The notes below the pieces were generated by a model. The model was not told the DNA's origin and searched no databases. It saw nothing but the letters and a program-made list of their open reading frames with translations. A stretch of DNA of 64,000 nt from Eutypa lata (lineage: Eukaryota; Ascomycota; Sordariomycetes; Xylariales; Diatrypaceae), in contig JAKULF010000006.1 of the NCBI GenBank assembly GCA_022661535.1, positions 3,281,001 to 3,345,000 on the forward strand, given 5' to 3'. Below, piece after piece: positions 23,463-36,147 of this stretch. Made by a program: the position numbers and the translations under genes. The first letter of the stretch is position 1, and each line of letters starts with the position of its first letter.

Positions 23463-26400
23463 AGATGAATATTTGAGTTGACAGATTGAAGCTACATGCG
23501 AACAAACCTCGTTTTCATTACCGTTGGGTCTTCTTTTCTTTACGGTACTTATTATTGGTATTGGAGGTTTTCAATCAGGCTGTTAAATTCAATACCATAC
23601 TGGTTCCTGCATATGTATCTAGGTATAGAATACCATACGAATATCACGTATTATCAAGTGTTTTTAGCCCGGAAATAATATTGTTTTTCAGCGACGACCA
23701 CACGTAAAACCTGTAGTGTAGTGGCCGAATACTACAAACTTTAGGGCATGACCTGGCATCCCTGATCATAGAATACACGGTTATAACGGCACTTTCATGC
23801 CGCCATTTCCACGAATTGCACACTAACTCAAGGAGACCACAAGCAGGTGCTTGCTATTGGGTCATAGAATTAGTGCCATTCTTCACTTTTCAGATATGGT
23901 GCAGCCAGGTTCGGCATCCCTTTCCCTCGCTAGGCCTGATTTTAGTGCTGATGCTGTCCTGCAGTATCACGAGTAACCATAGTCAGCCCTCCGACCCAAG
24001 AACCTGTGCGTGGACATCCCATAACCTGGTAATTCGAAGCCCCGTCACACATCTATCCATTCATCACGAGCCGAATCTCTGTGAATTCCATTGATCCATC
24101 CAATAATGTTTGTTTAAACACGCGCCGACTGATCAACATTGCAGCGAAATGCTGCTTAGCGATTGTCTATTCTTAGAAAACCACCTACATATCTACGCTA
24201 GAGCCTATCGTGAACCTTTCGTTGTATGTAAGTAAAGCAGGTCGGTCCGTCTCGCATCTCTCCACTCCGCTTGTCCCCTCTGCCCCTCTAACCGGTCTAA
24301 CTAGAGCAAACTAAACTCGCTCCCGTTCCGTCCGCGCCTTTCGCCACTGGCTTGCGGGGAACCCTGCAACGGCTTTTTGCGGATACTGATGGTAGATACA
24401 TAGATAGAGCACATCATTCTAACTATGTAAGAGCTAGTGGTGGGCTTCTTTTCAACATCTTCCAGGTATCGTCACTGTGTCTGGTCTTCATATGTAGCAC
24501 CATAAGATGCCAATCTGATGATAGCAACCATCAAGAATACGCCACAAAATATAGTGAAAGTCGTCTCATTGACCCAGGAAACTTGAAAAGTGTGACGCTG
24601 ATCAGCCATGGCTCACTTTGCATGACATTGCATGCATATGTGAGTGATAGATAGGTGAGTGTCAGTGTTGCGAGTGATTCATTGGTTGAATATCCCAGCA
24701 GTCTTCACAAATCAGAACACCTTCCCCGCCGGGAAAAAAAACGATACTAAGATTAACTTGGTTAAACTTTTAATCGCTAAAAATAGGTATTTAATAGGTA
24801 GGTATGAATACCAAAGAACAATTAATATGAATCATCTTGAGTTGTTTCTGTGGTCTAACTAAATGTCTTGAATGTTTCACCAGTGCTGCTGCACCTCAAG
24901 TCACGTCACAATAAAGTTCTGCGATCGACCGCTCGGCGCTAAGTCTTGTAGTCCTTGGCTCGCTTGGCGGAACAGAATGTCGTCCAGCGAAGGCCGTTCT
25001 GTGGTGCTGCCGTGAAAGCTTAGTATGTCAGTGCAAGCATTCTATCCTTGCAATTGGAACGAGTTGCCAAGTTGCCCAGCATGGAGTGCGTTCGTGCATA
25101 AAGCTTATGTCCAGCCAATCCTGGCGACCGCGTAATACACTAGAGCTCTAGGGTACAGGGGTGAATGGATACAATGTAACTAACCCAGGCTGTCTAGACT
25201 CATGGTGACATGTCCAGTATTAATGAGATAAGGCCCTATATGTCTTAGGATACTTGTATTGATATTTGCGAATATTTAATCTGTGTACTGATAATAGCAA
25301 AGACGGGGTGTAATAAGATTTGATTATAATGAGATATGTCGGTACATAAATGGATAAAAGGGGGAAAACTATAGGGGTAAATAATATGATCAAAAATAAT
25401 TAACACACCTAAGATGGAGGGGCTGCTACGCCACAGAGAATTATCCGGATGGAGGAGGTGATTAGTAACGTCGATACATCAAGATTTTAGTCCTAACGAC
25501 CAGTATACATAGTATGGAATCATTGGTGAATGGTGCATGGGCTAGGGGAACGATTGACGAACTGGAAAATACGGAGTGGCTTCCGTCTTTACCAAGAAGT
25601 TTAGCTCCAAACTGCCATGGCATATAAGTTTTGATTATCATATCTGGTTAGCGGGTGGCTACATATGACAGTCGATCCAGGTCATGAAAGCGTTCAATGA
25701 GAAAGGAGTAACGTCAGCCCAGCAGTGGTACCAGAATGCGTATTTGCTCCCCGGCGATGACAACCGTACGACAATGATGGAGAGGCACGTAGCGATCTCA
25801 GCCCAATGAACTCCCGGCCACGTTCGCTCGTATTTCCCGACTAGGATTGGTCTACCACCGTACTTGCCCCCCCGAAAGTGCCATTCTATAGCCCCGCTTA
25901 ATAGGTGACAACCCGGATGTTGCAATAGAAGTAATACACTGCAAAAGGACAGAAGATCGAGCATTTCTACGAATGAGCAACCGGACGTATGCACATCACT
26001 CAATAAACAAGCTGGACTCTATTTGGTGGGTTTTCTGCCAGCGCTAAGCATACCGGGCCTCGAGATCGCCAGATCGGGGTTGGATGAGTCCAGGGTCGCT
26101 CCTCCAAATCATTCTTCATTCTATTCTACCTACCCCCACGACTTGATGCCTACATAGAGAAGAAGCCAATACATTTGCAAAAGGCCCCCTCGACACCGAG
26201 AGATGGCGAGAATACACCGAAGGGGGGTATGATTATTATAGTCGTAGTTGCTGAAGCCATCTATCATCCTCAGGGTAGCATTTCTTGCATGTGTCTTCCC
26301 AGTGGAAACGGAGTAGGTGTCGTTAGACCTTCTAGATTCGGAAGCCATCGAGTAGAGTAACCCAGGTCAACCAAATCAATCACATTGAAGTCTATATCGC

Positions 26401-26596
26401 TACTATACGATCGTCTTTGAATATATTACTTTGGTATAGAAAAAGGCTGGCCATTTACTTGGTTGGACTATATCTACCCGGACAAACCTCCATACATCAT
26501 CTAGGGCTGTCTCTCACCAGCGAATCTAATATTGTATGTAATTGTTGAAGGTGTTATACATAGTCCTCGCCCATCTGGCCCCACAAGTCTATAGTC
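23463..26596. other. 3.1-kb spacer without supported genes
   Basis: Frames up to about 115 codons exist (23816..24094 and 24352..24654 on plus, 25659..26003 on minus), but none shows a domain, a codon pattern like the neighbours or good splice context. The last 200 bp are the promoter side of the sulfate permease. Confidence 0.55.
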
Positions 26597-28812
26597 ATGG
26601 CGGTTTTCAACCAGAAAGTTGAAGAATTCAAGGAGGAGTTGCGGACGGACACTACCCTCAACACGGCGGTTCACTACGCTCGTACGGCACCTAAGAAATT
26701 TGTCCCAGCAGCCACCCAATATCTCCTCGAGAAGGTTCCCATCGTCCAGTGGCTTCCTCGATACTCCCCGACATGGCTCATGCCGGATGCAATCGCCGGT
26801 CTCACGATCGGGGTCATGCTTATTCCGCAAGGTCTAGCATACGCTCAGATCGCAACCATTCCCATTGAGAACGGCCTGTACTCGAGTTGGGTTCCTGCTG
26901 CCGTTGCGGTTTTCATGGGAACGTCTAAGGGTCAGTTGGCAAATCTCCACACTCCGCTGCTGAATAAATTTCTATCTATTCATCGTAGTTTCAAGAACAT
27001 CAATAAATTTCACATAAGCTAATATCAATCAAACCGTAGATCTGTCTTCAGGCCCCACCTCAATTCTAGGCCTCCTGACAGCTGAAATCGTCGCCGACCT
27101 CAAGAATGAATATTCGCCCGCGCAGATCGCAGGGGCAGTTTCCCTCATGGTTGGCGTGTACTCTCTCGTCCTCGGTGTCGCTGGATTGGGATTTCTCCTC
27201 GACTACGTCTCCGTCCCCGTATTAACAGGTTTTATCTCCGCCACGGCACTGATCATCGGTTTCGGCCAAGTTGGCTCGCTTGTCGGACTTAGCAAGACGC
27301 CCGACGGCCTATTCAACATCATTGGCGACGTGCTCAAGCGGTTGCCCAAATGGGACGGTCCGACCTGTGGCATTGGGTTCAGCACGATCCTCGTCTTGCT
27401 CGCGCTCGAGAAGGTCGGCAAGAAATGGGGCAGCAAGCACTTCGCCATCAAGTATCTCGCTAGCAGCAGGGCGGTGATCGTGCTCGTGATCTACACCCTC
27501 ATCTCGTACCTGGTCAACAGGGATCGCGAAGACTACGTCTGGAAGGTCAGCGAGGTCGACACGAATGGAATTGTCACGCCTCAAGCTGCCGACGCTGCTC
27601 TGGTTTCCAAAGTTGCAGGCCGCGCCATTGCCCCGCTAGTCGCTTGTGCGCTTGAGCACTTGGCCGTTGGCAAGGCGTTCGGACGCAAAAATGGATACAC
27701 GATCGATCAGAGCCAGGAACTGAACTATCTCGGTGTTACCAATATCATCAACAGTTTCTTCTTTTCGATGCCTGTCGGAGGAGCTATGTCACGTACGGCG
27801 GTCAACTCAGAGTGCCGCGTGCGAAGTCCACTCAACGGTTTGGTGACGGCAGGCTTCATCATTTTGACTCTCTATGTGTTCTCTCCAGCTCTCTACTGGT
27901 TGCCGAAGTCGACACTCGCTGCCATTATTGTAAGTAATTTTGCCCAGTCCATCTTGGGAAAGAAAATAGAAAAGAAGAAGAAAAAAGGAAAAGGTAGAAC
28001 TAACAAAATGATATTTAATGTAGATCATGGCTGTCCTCCACCTTTTCGGCCCATTGTCACTCTTTTGGCGCTACTGGCGAATTTCTCTCGCCGACTTCAT
28101 CGCCTCCCAAGTGGCATTTTGGGTCACGATCTTTGTGTCGGCCGAGATCGGAATCGGCGCTGCCGCCGGCTGGTCGGTGGCGTGGTCCCTGATCCGATCC
28201 GCATTTGTGAAGCCCGACGTGCGCACCGACGAGAACACGCAGACGCTGCCCCAGCTGGCGCCCTTCGGCGGCGGCAAGGGGACGACGGAGAACATCGGCA
28301 CGTCCATCCCGGACGACGTGGCCGTGGTGCACTTCACCGACTCGGTCTTCTTCCCCAACGCCAACCGGGCCAAGGTCACGGCGCTCGAGAACATCAGCCT
28401 GGTGTACCCGGCCGTGCAGGTGACGAACCACAACGAGCGGTCGTGGAGCGTCGGGTCCCAGCGGCGCCTGGAGCGCCTCCGCGCCCAGCACAGCCTCATC
28501 CTGAAGAACACCACCCTCTCCGCCGTCGTGTGGGACTTCAGCTGCGTGCCGTGGATCGACGTCACCGGCATCATCGCCCTCGGGGAGCTGAAGGACGACA
28601 TCCGCCGGCAGCTCGGGAGCGGCGTCTCGATCCGCGTCGTGGGCATGACCCGCAAGGTGGATGCGAAGTTCCGCCGCGCCTGTTGGCCTCTCGCCCACGT
28701 GGATGTAGCCCGGCTCGACAATGCTGACCTCATCTTTGATACCATTGAGCAGGCGCTCTGGCATAGAGACGGCACTAGCCTGGAAGGGGTTACGACTGAG
28801 AAGACTAAGTAG
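26597..28812 (+). CDS. SulP-family sulfate permease with STAS domain
   Basis: Exons 26597..26930, 27040..27929 and 28024..28812 (phases 1 and 0) give 670 residues. A cytosolic N-terminus leads into the SulP core: LPRYSPTWLMPDAIAGLTIG, VMLIPQGLAYAQIA, GLYSSWVP, then GPTSILGLLTAEIV and SVPVLTGFISATALIIGFGQ. Further membrane segments follow, including SFFFSMPVGGAMSRTAVN. The C-terminal STAS domain (about 490-650) contains VVWDFSCVPWIDVTGIIAL at the usual phosphorylation-loop position, with IDVTG instead of the bacterial DSxG. Fungal members import sulfate (and selenate or chromate) with protons at the plasma membrane. The family is usually under sulfur-limitation control. No binding site was recognised here. 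Intron 2 is purine-rich near its donor. Confidence 0.93.
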
Positions 28813-29178
28813 GTAGGCAGAGAGTGTTATTTTGGAAACTGGTTGGGTCCGTCTATTGAGGAGAACGAATGAGCTTGCAGTTTGAATAAGATTCCCAGAA
28901 GGAAAAGGCTTAAATCACGTGTGGAAATATATGACACTAGGAAGCAGTTTGCCTTTTACAGGTTAAGGAAGAGATTGATAATCCAGGTAGCGTTTCCTAT
29001 GAACTATGCGGTCAATATTTAGTTCCTGAAATTTGAGTTAATGGAATTTCCTCATTAATTATATTCTTCCAACACCACGCCGGCAAACATGTGTATGATT
29101 TGTATCTATATGATGTATAACAAGATATATCCAAATCTCATAAAATTTTTAGATAACTTCTACGTGATGCGTGAGTTT
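28813..29178. other. Short spacer between convergent genes
   Basis: AT-rich 3' flanks of the sulfate permease (plus) and the MFS transporter (minus). Nothing else seen. Confidence 0.6.
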
Positions 29179-31470
29179 TCAAGATCTTCGTGATGTGTCC
29201 TCCTCGTTCATAATACCTTCTTCGCCACCAGAACTCATGGGCTTCTTCTCAATCTTACCCACGATTCCAGTTCCCCGGAAGGAGATAGCTACCAGAGCCA
29301 TGCAGCTCACCCCGAGAGCAAAATTAAACCAGTTGCCCGTTCGTAGACCTAAGAGGGAGGCGGACTCCCACGCCACGATTCCGCCAGTTTCCTGGACGGG
29401 GAGCCCTCTCTGGGCAGCCATTACCCCTGTTTGGATCGCCGTGGTAATCGCTAATCCGATCGCTCTCCCAAACTGGCCACTTGCATTAATTAGCGCACCC
29501 CCCATCGCCTGATCCTCCTTTGGGAGCGACTTGGATGTGAACAGGGTTAGACACGGCCAAGCGATGTCAGACCCTATGACACTGAGCACCATGGCGGGAA
29601 GGCCGAAAGCGAAGTAGTTCGTGTCGGGGGGGATCGGTATCGCGAACAGCATGCAGGCGAGAGATGCCGAGAAGTTGCCGAACAAGAGGAGCATCCACGT
29701 GGGCAGGCGCGAGATGAGGTGGCTCATAATGAAGGCGACAATGAACCCCGTCGCGCCCGTCGGGATGAAGCGCAGCGTCGTCTGCAGCGCGCTCAGCCCC
29801 TGGAAGTCCTGCCAGAAGTAGGTGGCGAGGACCAGGAAGTCGTTGAAGTAGCCGAAGAAGAGGCCCATGATGACCAGGGCGGCGCTGAAGCGGCGGTTCC
29901 CGAACATCGAGACCTTCATGAGCGGGGCGCGGGTCGTGTGCTTCTCCTGGTACCACTGCCACGCCACGAAGATGCCCACGAGCAGCAGCGCGATCACGAT
30001 CAGCATGTAGATCCACGGCACGGTCCAGCCCACGACGTTGCCTTCGGTCAGGGCGAACATGAAGGCCAGCAGCCCCGTCGTCACCAGGACCCCGCCGATC
30101 CAGTCCACGCTCTTCAGCAGCGAGCTGGCCTTCTCCGAGCTTACCGCGTCGGGCGGCGGAGGCGGTATGCAGAAGATGCCAGCTGCTGTCACTGCGATGG
30201 CGAGGCCGCCCGTCGCGCCGAACACCCATCGCCAATTGGCGAAGGACGCGATGAAACCTGCTATCAGATTCCCTAAAACGGAACCTAGTGGCGCCCCAGC
30301 AGCTGCAGTATCACGTCAAAGGTATCACATCAGCCAGACGGTCCATGGGCCTAGTTCGGGTAGCACTCACCGTAGGCGCTGAATGCGTAATTCTTTGCCT
30401 TCCCAGGAGGGAACGTCGTACCCAAGATCCCGATCGCTGTAGGAACATTGGCTGCAGCCCCCTTGTATTTTTTCAAGACATTTTTAGCATGGTGTCGTGT
30501 CGAGAGAACTAGTGCTATGCATGAACACAACGGGGAAACTTACGATCCCTTGCAACCCACGGAACAAGTCGAATGCTATCTCATTTGAGAGAAAAGGGTT
30601 TGCGATCATCGCTACCGCGACAAATGCGCTGCCCGATATGAATATTGAGCGTTTCCCAATGATGTCCGCTATCCGACCCCAGAGGAGAAGGAAGCAGCCT
30701 GTGAGTGAGTAGCATTAAAGTTAGCAGTTGCAAAGTAGGTATTAGATACGAAAAATCAGCCTGAGACATAGGTGCAGACCGCGATCAGGTTACAGATTAC
30801 ACTACATTAACGGCATAATTATCGGCCAAAAGGCATCATATTTGGAATGTGTGGTGTTGCCTGCATGCAGTCCTCTATTGACACAAGGGTCATCAGGCAG
30901 TCTTGTTATGCTATTGTCTCTGTTGCCAACTGTAGCAAATACAATGCAGTATATCCGTATAGAGACGTATTTTCCGTATAGCACGTCTATAACTTGACCA
31001 GGTGGGAAGCACTTATAGACATTCTCATTACAAACGAAAAAAAGGAAAAGGAAAAGGGTAGAGTCTTAAGAGTAACGTACCGAATGTGAGCGAATAGGCA
31101 GAGACGACCCATTGCAGCCTACTTTCCGGGATGCTCAAGTCATTGCCAATCTGGGATAGAATGATGATGACCGATTGACTTGAAAGAGTCTATGACTAGA
31201 AGTTAGTGCATGTTCGTAAGTACCACTTTGTGCAATGCCTGTACATACATTTAGGAGACTTGCTCCTGTTAAGGTTACCACGAGGGCAATGCACCTTGCC
31301 TTAGAGAACGGAAGACCTGGTTTGGTATCATCGACGTCTTCCCCTTCCCCGCCCGCTCCGGAGGCGACCGATTCCGGCGACTGGTTCTCTTCACAGGGTT
31401 CGGCGCTACGGCGGTGAGCGTCGTTCTTCTCTGTCGGCCCAGCACTTGGTGCTGCTTGATTAGATATCAT
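29179..31470 (-). CDS. MFS drug-efflux-type transporter (about 14 membrane segments)
   Basis: Exons 31470..31249, 31189..31081, 30698..30544, 30461..30371 and 30302..29179 give 566 residues with consistent phases. The polar N-terminus is followed by TM1 (RCIALVVTLTGASLLN), the SAYSLTFGCFLLLWGRIADIIGKR region typical of the motif A end, LFRGLQGIGAAANVPTAIGIL, and a motif-C-like AGAPLGSVLGNLIAG. The second half matches polyspecific fungal exporters: GLSALQTTLRFIPTGATGF and MGGALINASGQFGRAIGLAI. Such pumps sit in the plasma membrane and export drugs or metabolites in exchange for protons. Intron 2 (30699..31080) is 382 nt, far longer than its siblings of about 60-80 nt, though it has good GTACGT, CTAAC and CACAG signals and the flanking exons join perfectly. 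Substrate unknown. Confidence 0.9.
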
Positions 31471-32817
31471 ATTCTAGATTAGTATTACTATCTTTATATA
31501 TTCTTTTGATATTGTTTTATTTCAATACAAATAGTGAATTTTTCGATGTTGAGCAAACGGGGGGCTAAGTTTTTAAAGTATTTCGTTGGTGAACATCTAA
31601 GACGGCCTAGATCGGCACCACATTCAACATCCGGGGGGCTGGCTGGTAACTATCGGTCTCCGAGGATGCAGTGATTGAATCAGCAGCGTCTTCGCTGAAT
31701 CCGTGCTGGTTGGGTCCTGAGTGGCCCAAACCAGCAATCATCGCTTTTTGTTCTGTCATTAGACGCAGATACCTAACATACCTTGACGGACATATCGGGT
31801 AAGTTTATCCGCCTCCTTAAACGGTGATGGCTTGGCGGCAAACGGGGGCGAATAGCTCGGCATCCCACCTAGTTAATAGTCGGCAAGCCGGCTTTTGATG
31901 TTGTTGTCCCGTGCCTGCCAAATTTCATTGGGCTTCTCTTTTTTCTTCAAAAAAAAAAAAAAAGAAAAAAAAAATGGGCCGAGCTACTTAGTATGTCTAT
32001 AACACTATGCAGCTAATTTGTATCTAATTCCGTTATCGCGTTTTGTTATTTTATGTTTGGAAACTTTCGCTCATGTTCCATTGGCGGATCACGCCAATTG
32101 GCGTGCTCACGGAGGAATAATTGGCCTGCCGGGTGGACCTCACACGAATTACGTAACTAAATAAACCACAAGCGAGCTTCGGGAATCCCAGCTCGCTATT
32201 ACTTCTCCCGATTTGAATTGCCTTATTTGTGTGTATATTATGAGTCGCAATGACACGAGACGACAATGGAAAACATGATCTCACTGGACGCCGTGGCGGT
32301 TGCGCAGCTTGGCCAGTCTATTATCATATATAGCGCTCTCCGCCCTGACCTTGGTCGACATGTCTAATCCCAAGCCACCTGTCATGTTTGCCTTTGTGAA
32401 GCTGGGCATAGCCACTGTCATTAACCTCCGACCTCGGCATTGTCAAAGCTGAAGGTAAGGACAAATATGATGAGGTTATTGAATTCTCAGATCACACAAT
32501 ATAGAAGAATTAGTTTCACATCACAACAGTAAATCTGATCTCTGTAAAAGAGAGATTGACGTATTGAGAGATAAGTAGATGAACATAGCTATAAGAAACT
32601 CTGTCCTCTATCCGACTTGCAGACTTTTCTTCCTAAATACCTCTTCAAGAAACAGACAAAATCAAAAACAGTCTATGTGCAATAACGATCGTACAGAATA
32701 GATAACATGCTAGGTGACGAGATTACCAAATCAATTGTTGCTGAGATAACAAGGTGTGGGCCATAGCTAGTGCCTTCCCACGCCATACAAATCTGTGCTG
32801 GAGCCCATGCTTCACAT
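31471..32817. other. Spacer with A-rich run
   Basis: No gene supported. A long A-rich run lies at about 31949-31974. The region upstream of 31471 is the MFS promoter; the right end is the 3' flank of the small secreted protein gene. Confidence 0.55.
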
Positions 32818-33439
32818 TTAGGCGTTCCTGGCGCTCTCAAAAGTGGTGCGCATGGTCTCGTAGTCCTCGGCGCTCAGGTTGTCGTACAGAATGCAGGCGG
32901 AGCCGCATGGGATGGGGACCGGGCCACCAACAGCATCGCCGTCAAGGACAGCCGCGAGATTCATGCAAGTCGGGGGGAGACCGTCGACTTGGACGCCTGG
33001 TAGGAAGGAAATGTCAGTATTTTTCTTTCTTTTTTCAAATGCAGAAATTGGCCTGAGGCCATATAAATGTGTGTGTGTGTGTGTGTGTGTTGAATTTGGT
33101 AAACTGTTACATACCGTTGTTGCTCACGGGACCTTGCACGTAGAGGGAGACGGACTCCTGGGCGAGGTCCTCGGTGCAGCGGTCGAACTCGAACTGCGGA
33201 ACGCCGGGGGGAGCGGTGAACACCTGACGCTCGGCAACACCACCGTGCTTGCCGCTTCGCTTGGCGTTTGCGGCGATGACCGCACCGGCGATCTCAGCGC
33301 CGGCCGAACCGACGGCGGCGGCGACTTGCGCGGCGGCCGAGATGAAAAGGGGCACGGCGAGGGGAGGGCACTGGCATTGCTGGGCCAGGAGGTAGACGGC
33401 AGCGGCGCCACCCATCGCCTTGATGTTGAAAGAAACCAT
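32818..33439 (-). CDS. Small secreted cysteine-containing protein, effector-like
   Basis: Exons 33439..33115 and 32996..32818 (phase 1; intron of 118 nt containing a TG repeat) give 167 residues. The N-terminal 60 residues are hydrophobic, Ala/Gly/Val-rich, with a CQC pair. They end at NAKR, a likely Kex2-type dibasic site at about residue 61. The mature part would start near SGKHGGVAERQVF and carries single Cys residues in DRCTEDL, PPTCMNL, IPCGS and SACILY. Spacing VQGPVSNNGVQVDGLPPTC is reminiscent of a group of small secreted proteins I have seen in plant-associated fungi, but I cannot name the family. No catalytic motif is seen. Secretion is inferred from the hydrophobic start and processing site. 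An effector or antimicrobial role is only a suggestion. Confidence 0.75.
33068..33090. repeat. (TG)n microsatellite
   Basis: A pure TG dinucleotide run of about 11 units inside the intron of the small secreted protein gene. It is likely length-variable between strains. Confidence 0.9.
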
Positions 33440-34976
33440 TTTGAAGATGTTCTTCCTTATTTTTTTTTTGGAGATGCTCGAAGAAAATTTGTGGTAGTGT
33501 GTTTGATGGTTCGAATTGTTGTGATGTTCGCATTAGTGTGTGCGTCGTTGTGTGATGATCTGAGAGGTCTCTGAAGACGAGAGAAGATGGTCATATTTAT
33601 GTTCGCACGAAGCTTCTCATGGTCGACTTTCTCCCTATCTCTCTGATCAGACGAAGCTCGTCACTTCTTCATTCTCTGTAAGCTTACTATGATTTCTTTG
33701 TAAACCATATTACAACATGTCTTGAACTTCTTGAAGTACTTTCCACCGTCCCACCATCACTACAGTATGGGGTTTTGCCTCGTCTGAAGCGTAAAGGCAG
33801 ATGGAGTATCAGGCCTTGATGAATCGAGCTGGGGTACAAAGGATGCGCAAATATCCCAAAACCAGACATTGCCAAGAGTATAGCCTCGTAGGTATCATGG
33901 TCAGAAATAGGTCTCAGTAGGTGTTAGCAATAATTACATCGAGATATAGACATTACGTACGCGTCATGAATCCTGACAGACATAATCGCAAAGTCAATGG
34001 CTTACGTACCCCTTTCGTATAGTTTCAATACGTATAGACGAACGTCGCGGGACTAGAGTGTATATCGTGAGAAGAAAGCTCAGCTGCGTTTTACCCCTTA
34101 ATACGGCTAGACGAAGTACGCCAAGCCGGGTCGGACGCTTTGTCAGAGTTAAGTCCGTTTCGTCCATCTATTTAATATGTAGATACAAGGAACTTTACAC
34201 GTGCCCAAGAGACGTGTTTGGCATTCCATAAAACACTGAGAATTTTTAGAAAGTAGTGTCAGTAGCACATGTCTACTCCAAGAAATTGACGTCGTCTAGT
34301 AATGAGGCTTTAGGTTTGGTAAACGTACTGAAACAGCTTACGGACCACTCTGGAGCCTTTCAAGCCACATAGCTGTCAATAATCCTTCTACTCAGATCTC
34401 GATGGGTATATTGTAAGTAGCAGCTCATAGAATGGTCTGATGCGTAGGTCAAGACCTTTACATTAAGTGTAGAAATTGGCACCTTGCCGCAGAAGCCACA
34501 TCTGACAGAAATGTGCTGCCTCACGCAGCCGCAATCCTCCCCTAGTGTCAGCTGGTGTCTTCTTGTTATAGGGAAGGCTGAGTGACGTCAACCACTTTCG
34601 CCAACCCCGTGTTGAAAATACAAGGGGACATGTCTTGGCAGGAATACAAGGTGTATCATCTTACGCTTTGGAGCGAAGGTGAGTTCAGTATTACGCGTAG
34701 TAAACATAATACTTTCAGACTTCTGCTGACTGTTTCCAGTTTTTTTCTTACCCTCCGTGAAGTTTTTTCCTATTTGAGCATATTATTTCCTGCCTTGGCT
34801 ACCCGTATTAGTTTCGTCAATTGCCGTTTATGATACTCACTGTGTAACCAGACCATCCTGGATATGATCATAGGTATGAATGGCGTTCTTCACCTTCTGA
34901 TAAGTTCAACGGCGTTACGCCTAGAGGAGCCCTGCTCACACTGGATTTTGGCTTGACAGTTCAAAATCTCAGAACC
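33440..34976. other. Divergent intergenic region
   Basis: 1.5 kb between the secreted protein (minus) and the MBOAT gene (plus). No supported coding; short frames only. Confidence 0.5.
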
Positions 34977-36092
34977 ATGGACCTTACTCTGCTATTGCCC
35001 TTATTCTGCTACGCGATAGCTAGTCTCGTCACAATTTGGTCTCTGAAATTGCGAAAGAGCTATCGGATCATTGCATTGGGACCTATCTGTTTGTTCTCGT
35101 TCCTTTCCCTAGTCACAGCGCACAATTTATCTTGGCCGATAGGAGCGAATAGCACCTTCGCGAGCGTGGTGGTCTTCTATATACCTTATTCGGTCAAACT
35201 TCTTGCCCTCGATGAGCATCCCGTTAACCCAGAGCTGTCTTCGCACAATTGGAGTTTCATAGACTGCTACAGGATATGGAACAATCCTAGGGACCTCCCA
35301 GTTCGACTCGGACCCCTGGATAGGTCTGCACCGTGCAATCCGAGATCTCGAGCAGTGTTCGCGGCGAACCAAGCCTTGAAGGGGATGGTGCTTGTAGCCT
35401 TCGATGTCTTGATATTTCGGAGGGCCTTTATTTACGCATTGAACCGTATAGTGCCTGCCGATTTCGCGCCGGCCATGGAACTACCGCCACTCAAGAGTGT
35501 CCTTCACTTATCGGCCCATCAGATACAAGTACGAGCCATTGTATCCGTGCAGTGGATTTGGAGCGCCTACTACCTACTAGAGGGTAGCCATTGCATGCTA
35601 TCAATCGTCTTCGTGGTTGTCGGGTTTGATAGGCCTAAGGAATGGCCCGCTCTTTACGGTAGCCCCCTTGATGCAACTAGCATCCGAGGATTCTGGGGTC
35701 GATTTTGGCATAGGCTTCCGATATCTACATATACCCACTATGCACAGCTCATTTCTCGAAAACTTCTGGGTTTACAGCCGAGCTCACGCAAGGAAAAGAC
35801 GCTCATACCTCTCCTCATTTTCGCAATGTCGGGTCTCTCTCATTGTTTAGTAGGATGGGCCTTGGGAGACGCTGCCTTATCTCGAGATATTCTGTTTTTC
35901 ATACTGAATTTCTTTGCCGCCGCCGCCGAAACTACAATATCGAAGATGAGGCAAAGCACGCCTAAGAATAGGATGCGCTCATCGCGTCAAAGACTTGCCG
36001 GCTTAGCTTGGGTTTTCGCATTCTTCTTCTGCGCCACTCCAGTGTGGATATATCCGAAGGTCTATCATGCATTAATGGAGGCAGTGCAATAG
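34977..36092 (+). CDS. Wax-synthase-like MBOAT acyltransferase
   Basis: Single exon of 371 residues from the first ATG of the open frame. About eight hydrophobic segments span the protein. The membrane-bound O-acyltransferase (wax synthase-like, MBOAT_2) signature is clear: RPKEWPALYGSPLDATSIRGF, then GRFWHRLP, followed by the conserved His in GLSHCLVGW. In this family the buried His in the SH-containing helix is catalytic and the acyl donor is an acyl-CoA. Fungal relatives acetylate or acylate terpenoids and other secondary metabolites (for example trichothecene and meroterpenoid pathways), or form wax esters. A P450 lies 5.5 kb away, but no terpene synthase or polyketide synthase is present, so a cluster cannot be claimed. 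It converges on the Sec11-like gene with only 55 bp between the stops. Confidence 0.88.
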   Translation: MDLTLLLPLFCYAIASLVTIWSLKLRKSYRIIALGPICLFSFLSLVTAHNLSWPIGANSTFASVVVFYIPYSVKLLALDEHPVNPELSSHNWSFIDCYRIWNNPRDLPVRLGPLDRSAPCNPRSRAVFAANQALKGMVLVAFDVLIFRRAFIYALNRIVPADFAPAMELPPLKSVLHLSAHQIQVRAIVSVQWIWSAYYLLEGSHCMLSIVFVVVGFDRPKEWPALYGSPLDATSIRGFWGRFWHRLPISTYTHYAQLISRKLLGLQPSSRKEKTLIPLLIFAMSGLSHCLVGWALGDAALSRDILFFILNFFAAAAETTISKMRQSTPKNRMRSSRQRLAGLAWVFAFFFCATPVWIYPKVYHALMEAVQ

Positions 36093-36102
36093 AATCTTAA
36101 CC

Positions 36103-36119
36103 AATATATATATATATAT
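36103..36119. repeat. Short AT microsatellite
   Basis: A TA dinucleotide run directly 3' of the MBOAT stop, in the 55-bp gap before the Sec11-like gene end. Confidence 0.7.
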
Positions 36120-36147
36120 GATTGCGTATCCTGTACATAACTGATAA

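Noticed and set aside
24352..26003. Frames of 100-115 codons in the spacer
   Set aside because: No domain, no splice context, no codon pattern.
28057..28775. Two minus-strand frames of about 235 codons
   Set aside because: Shadows of the sulfate permease last exon.
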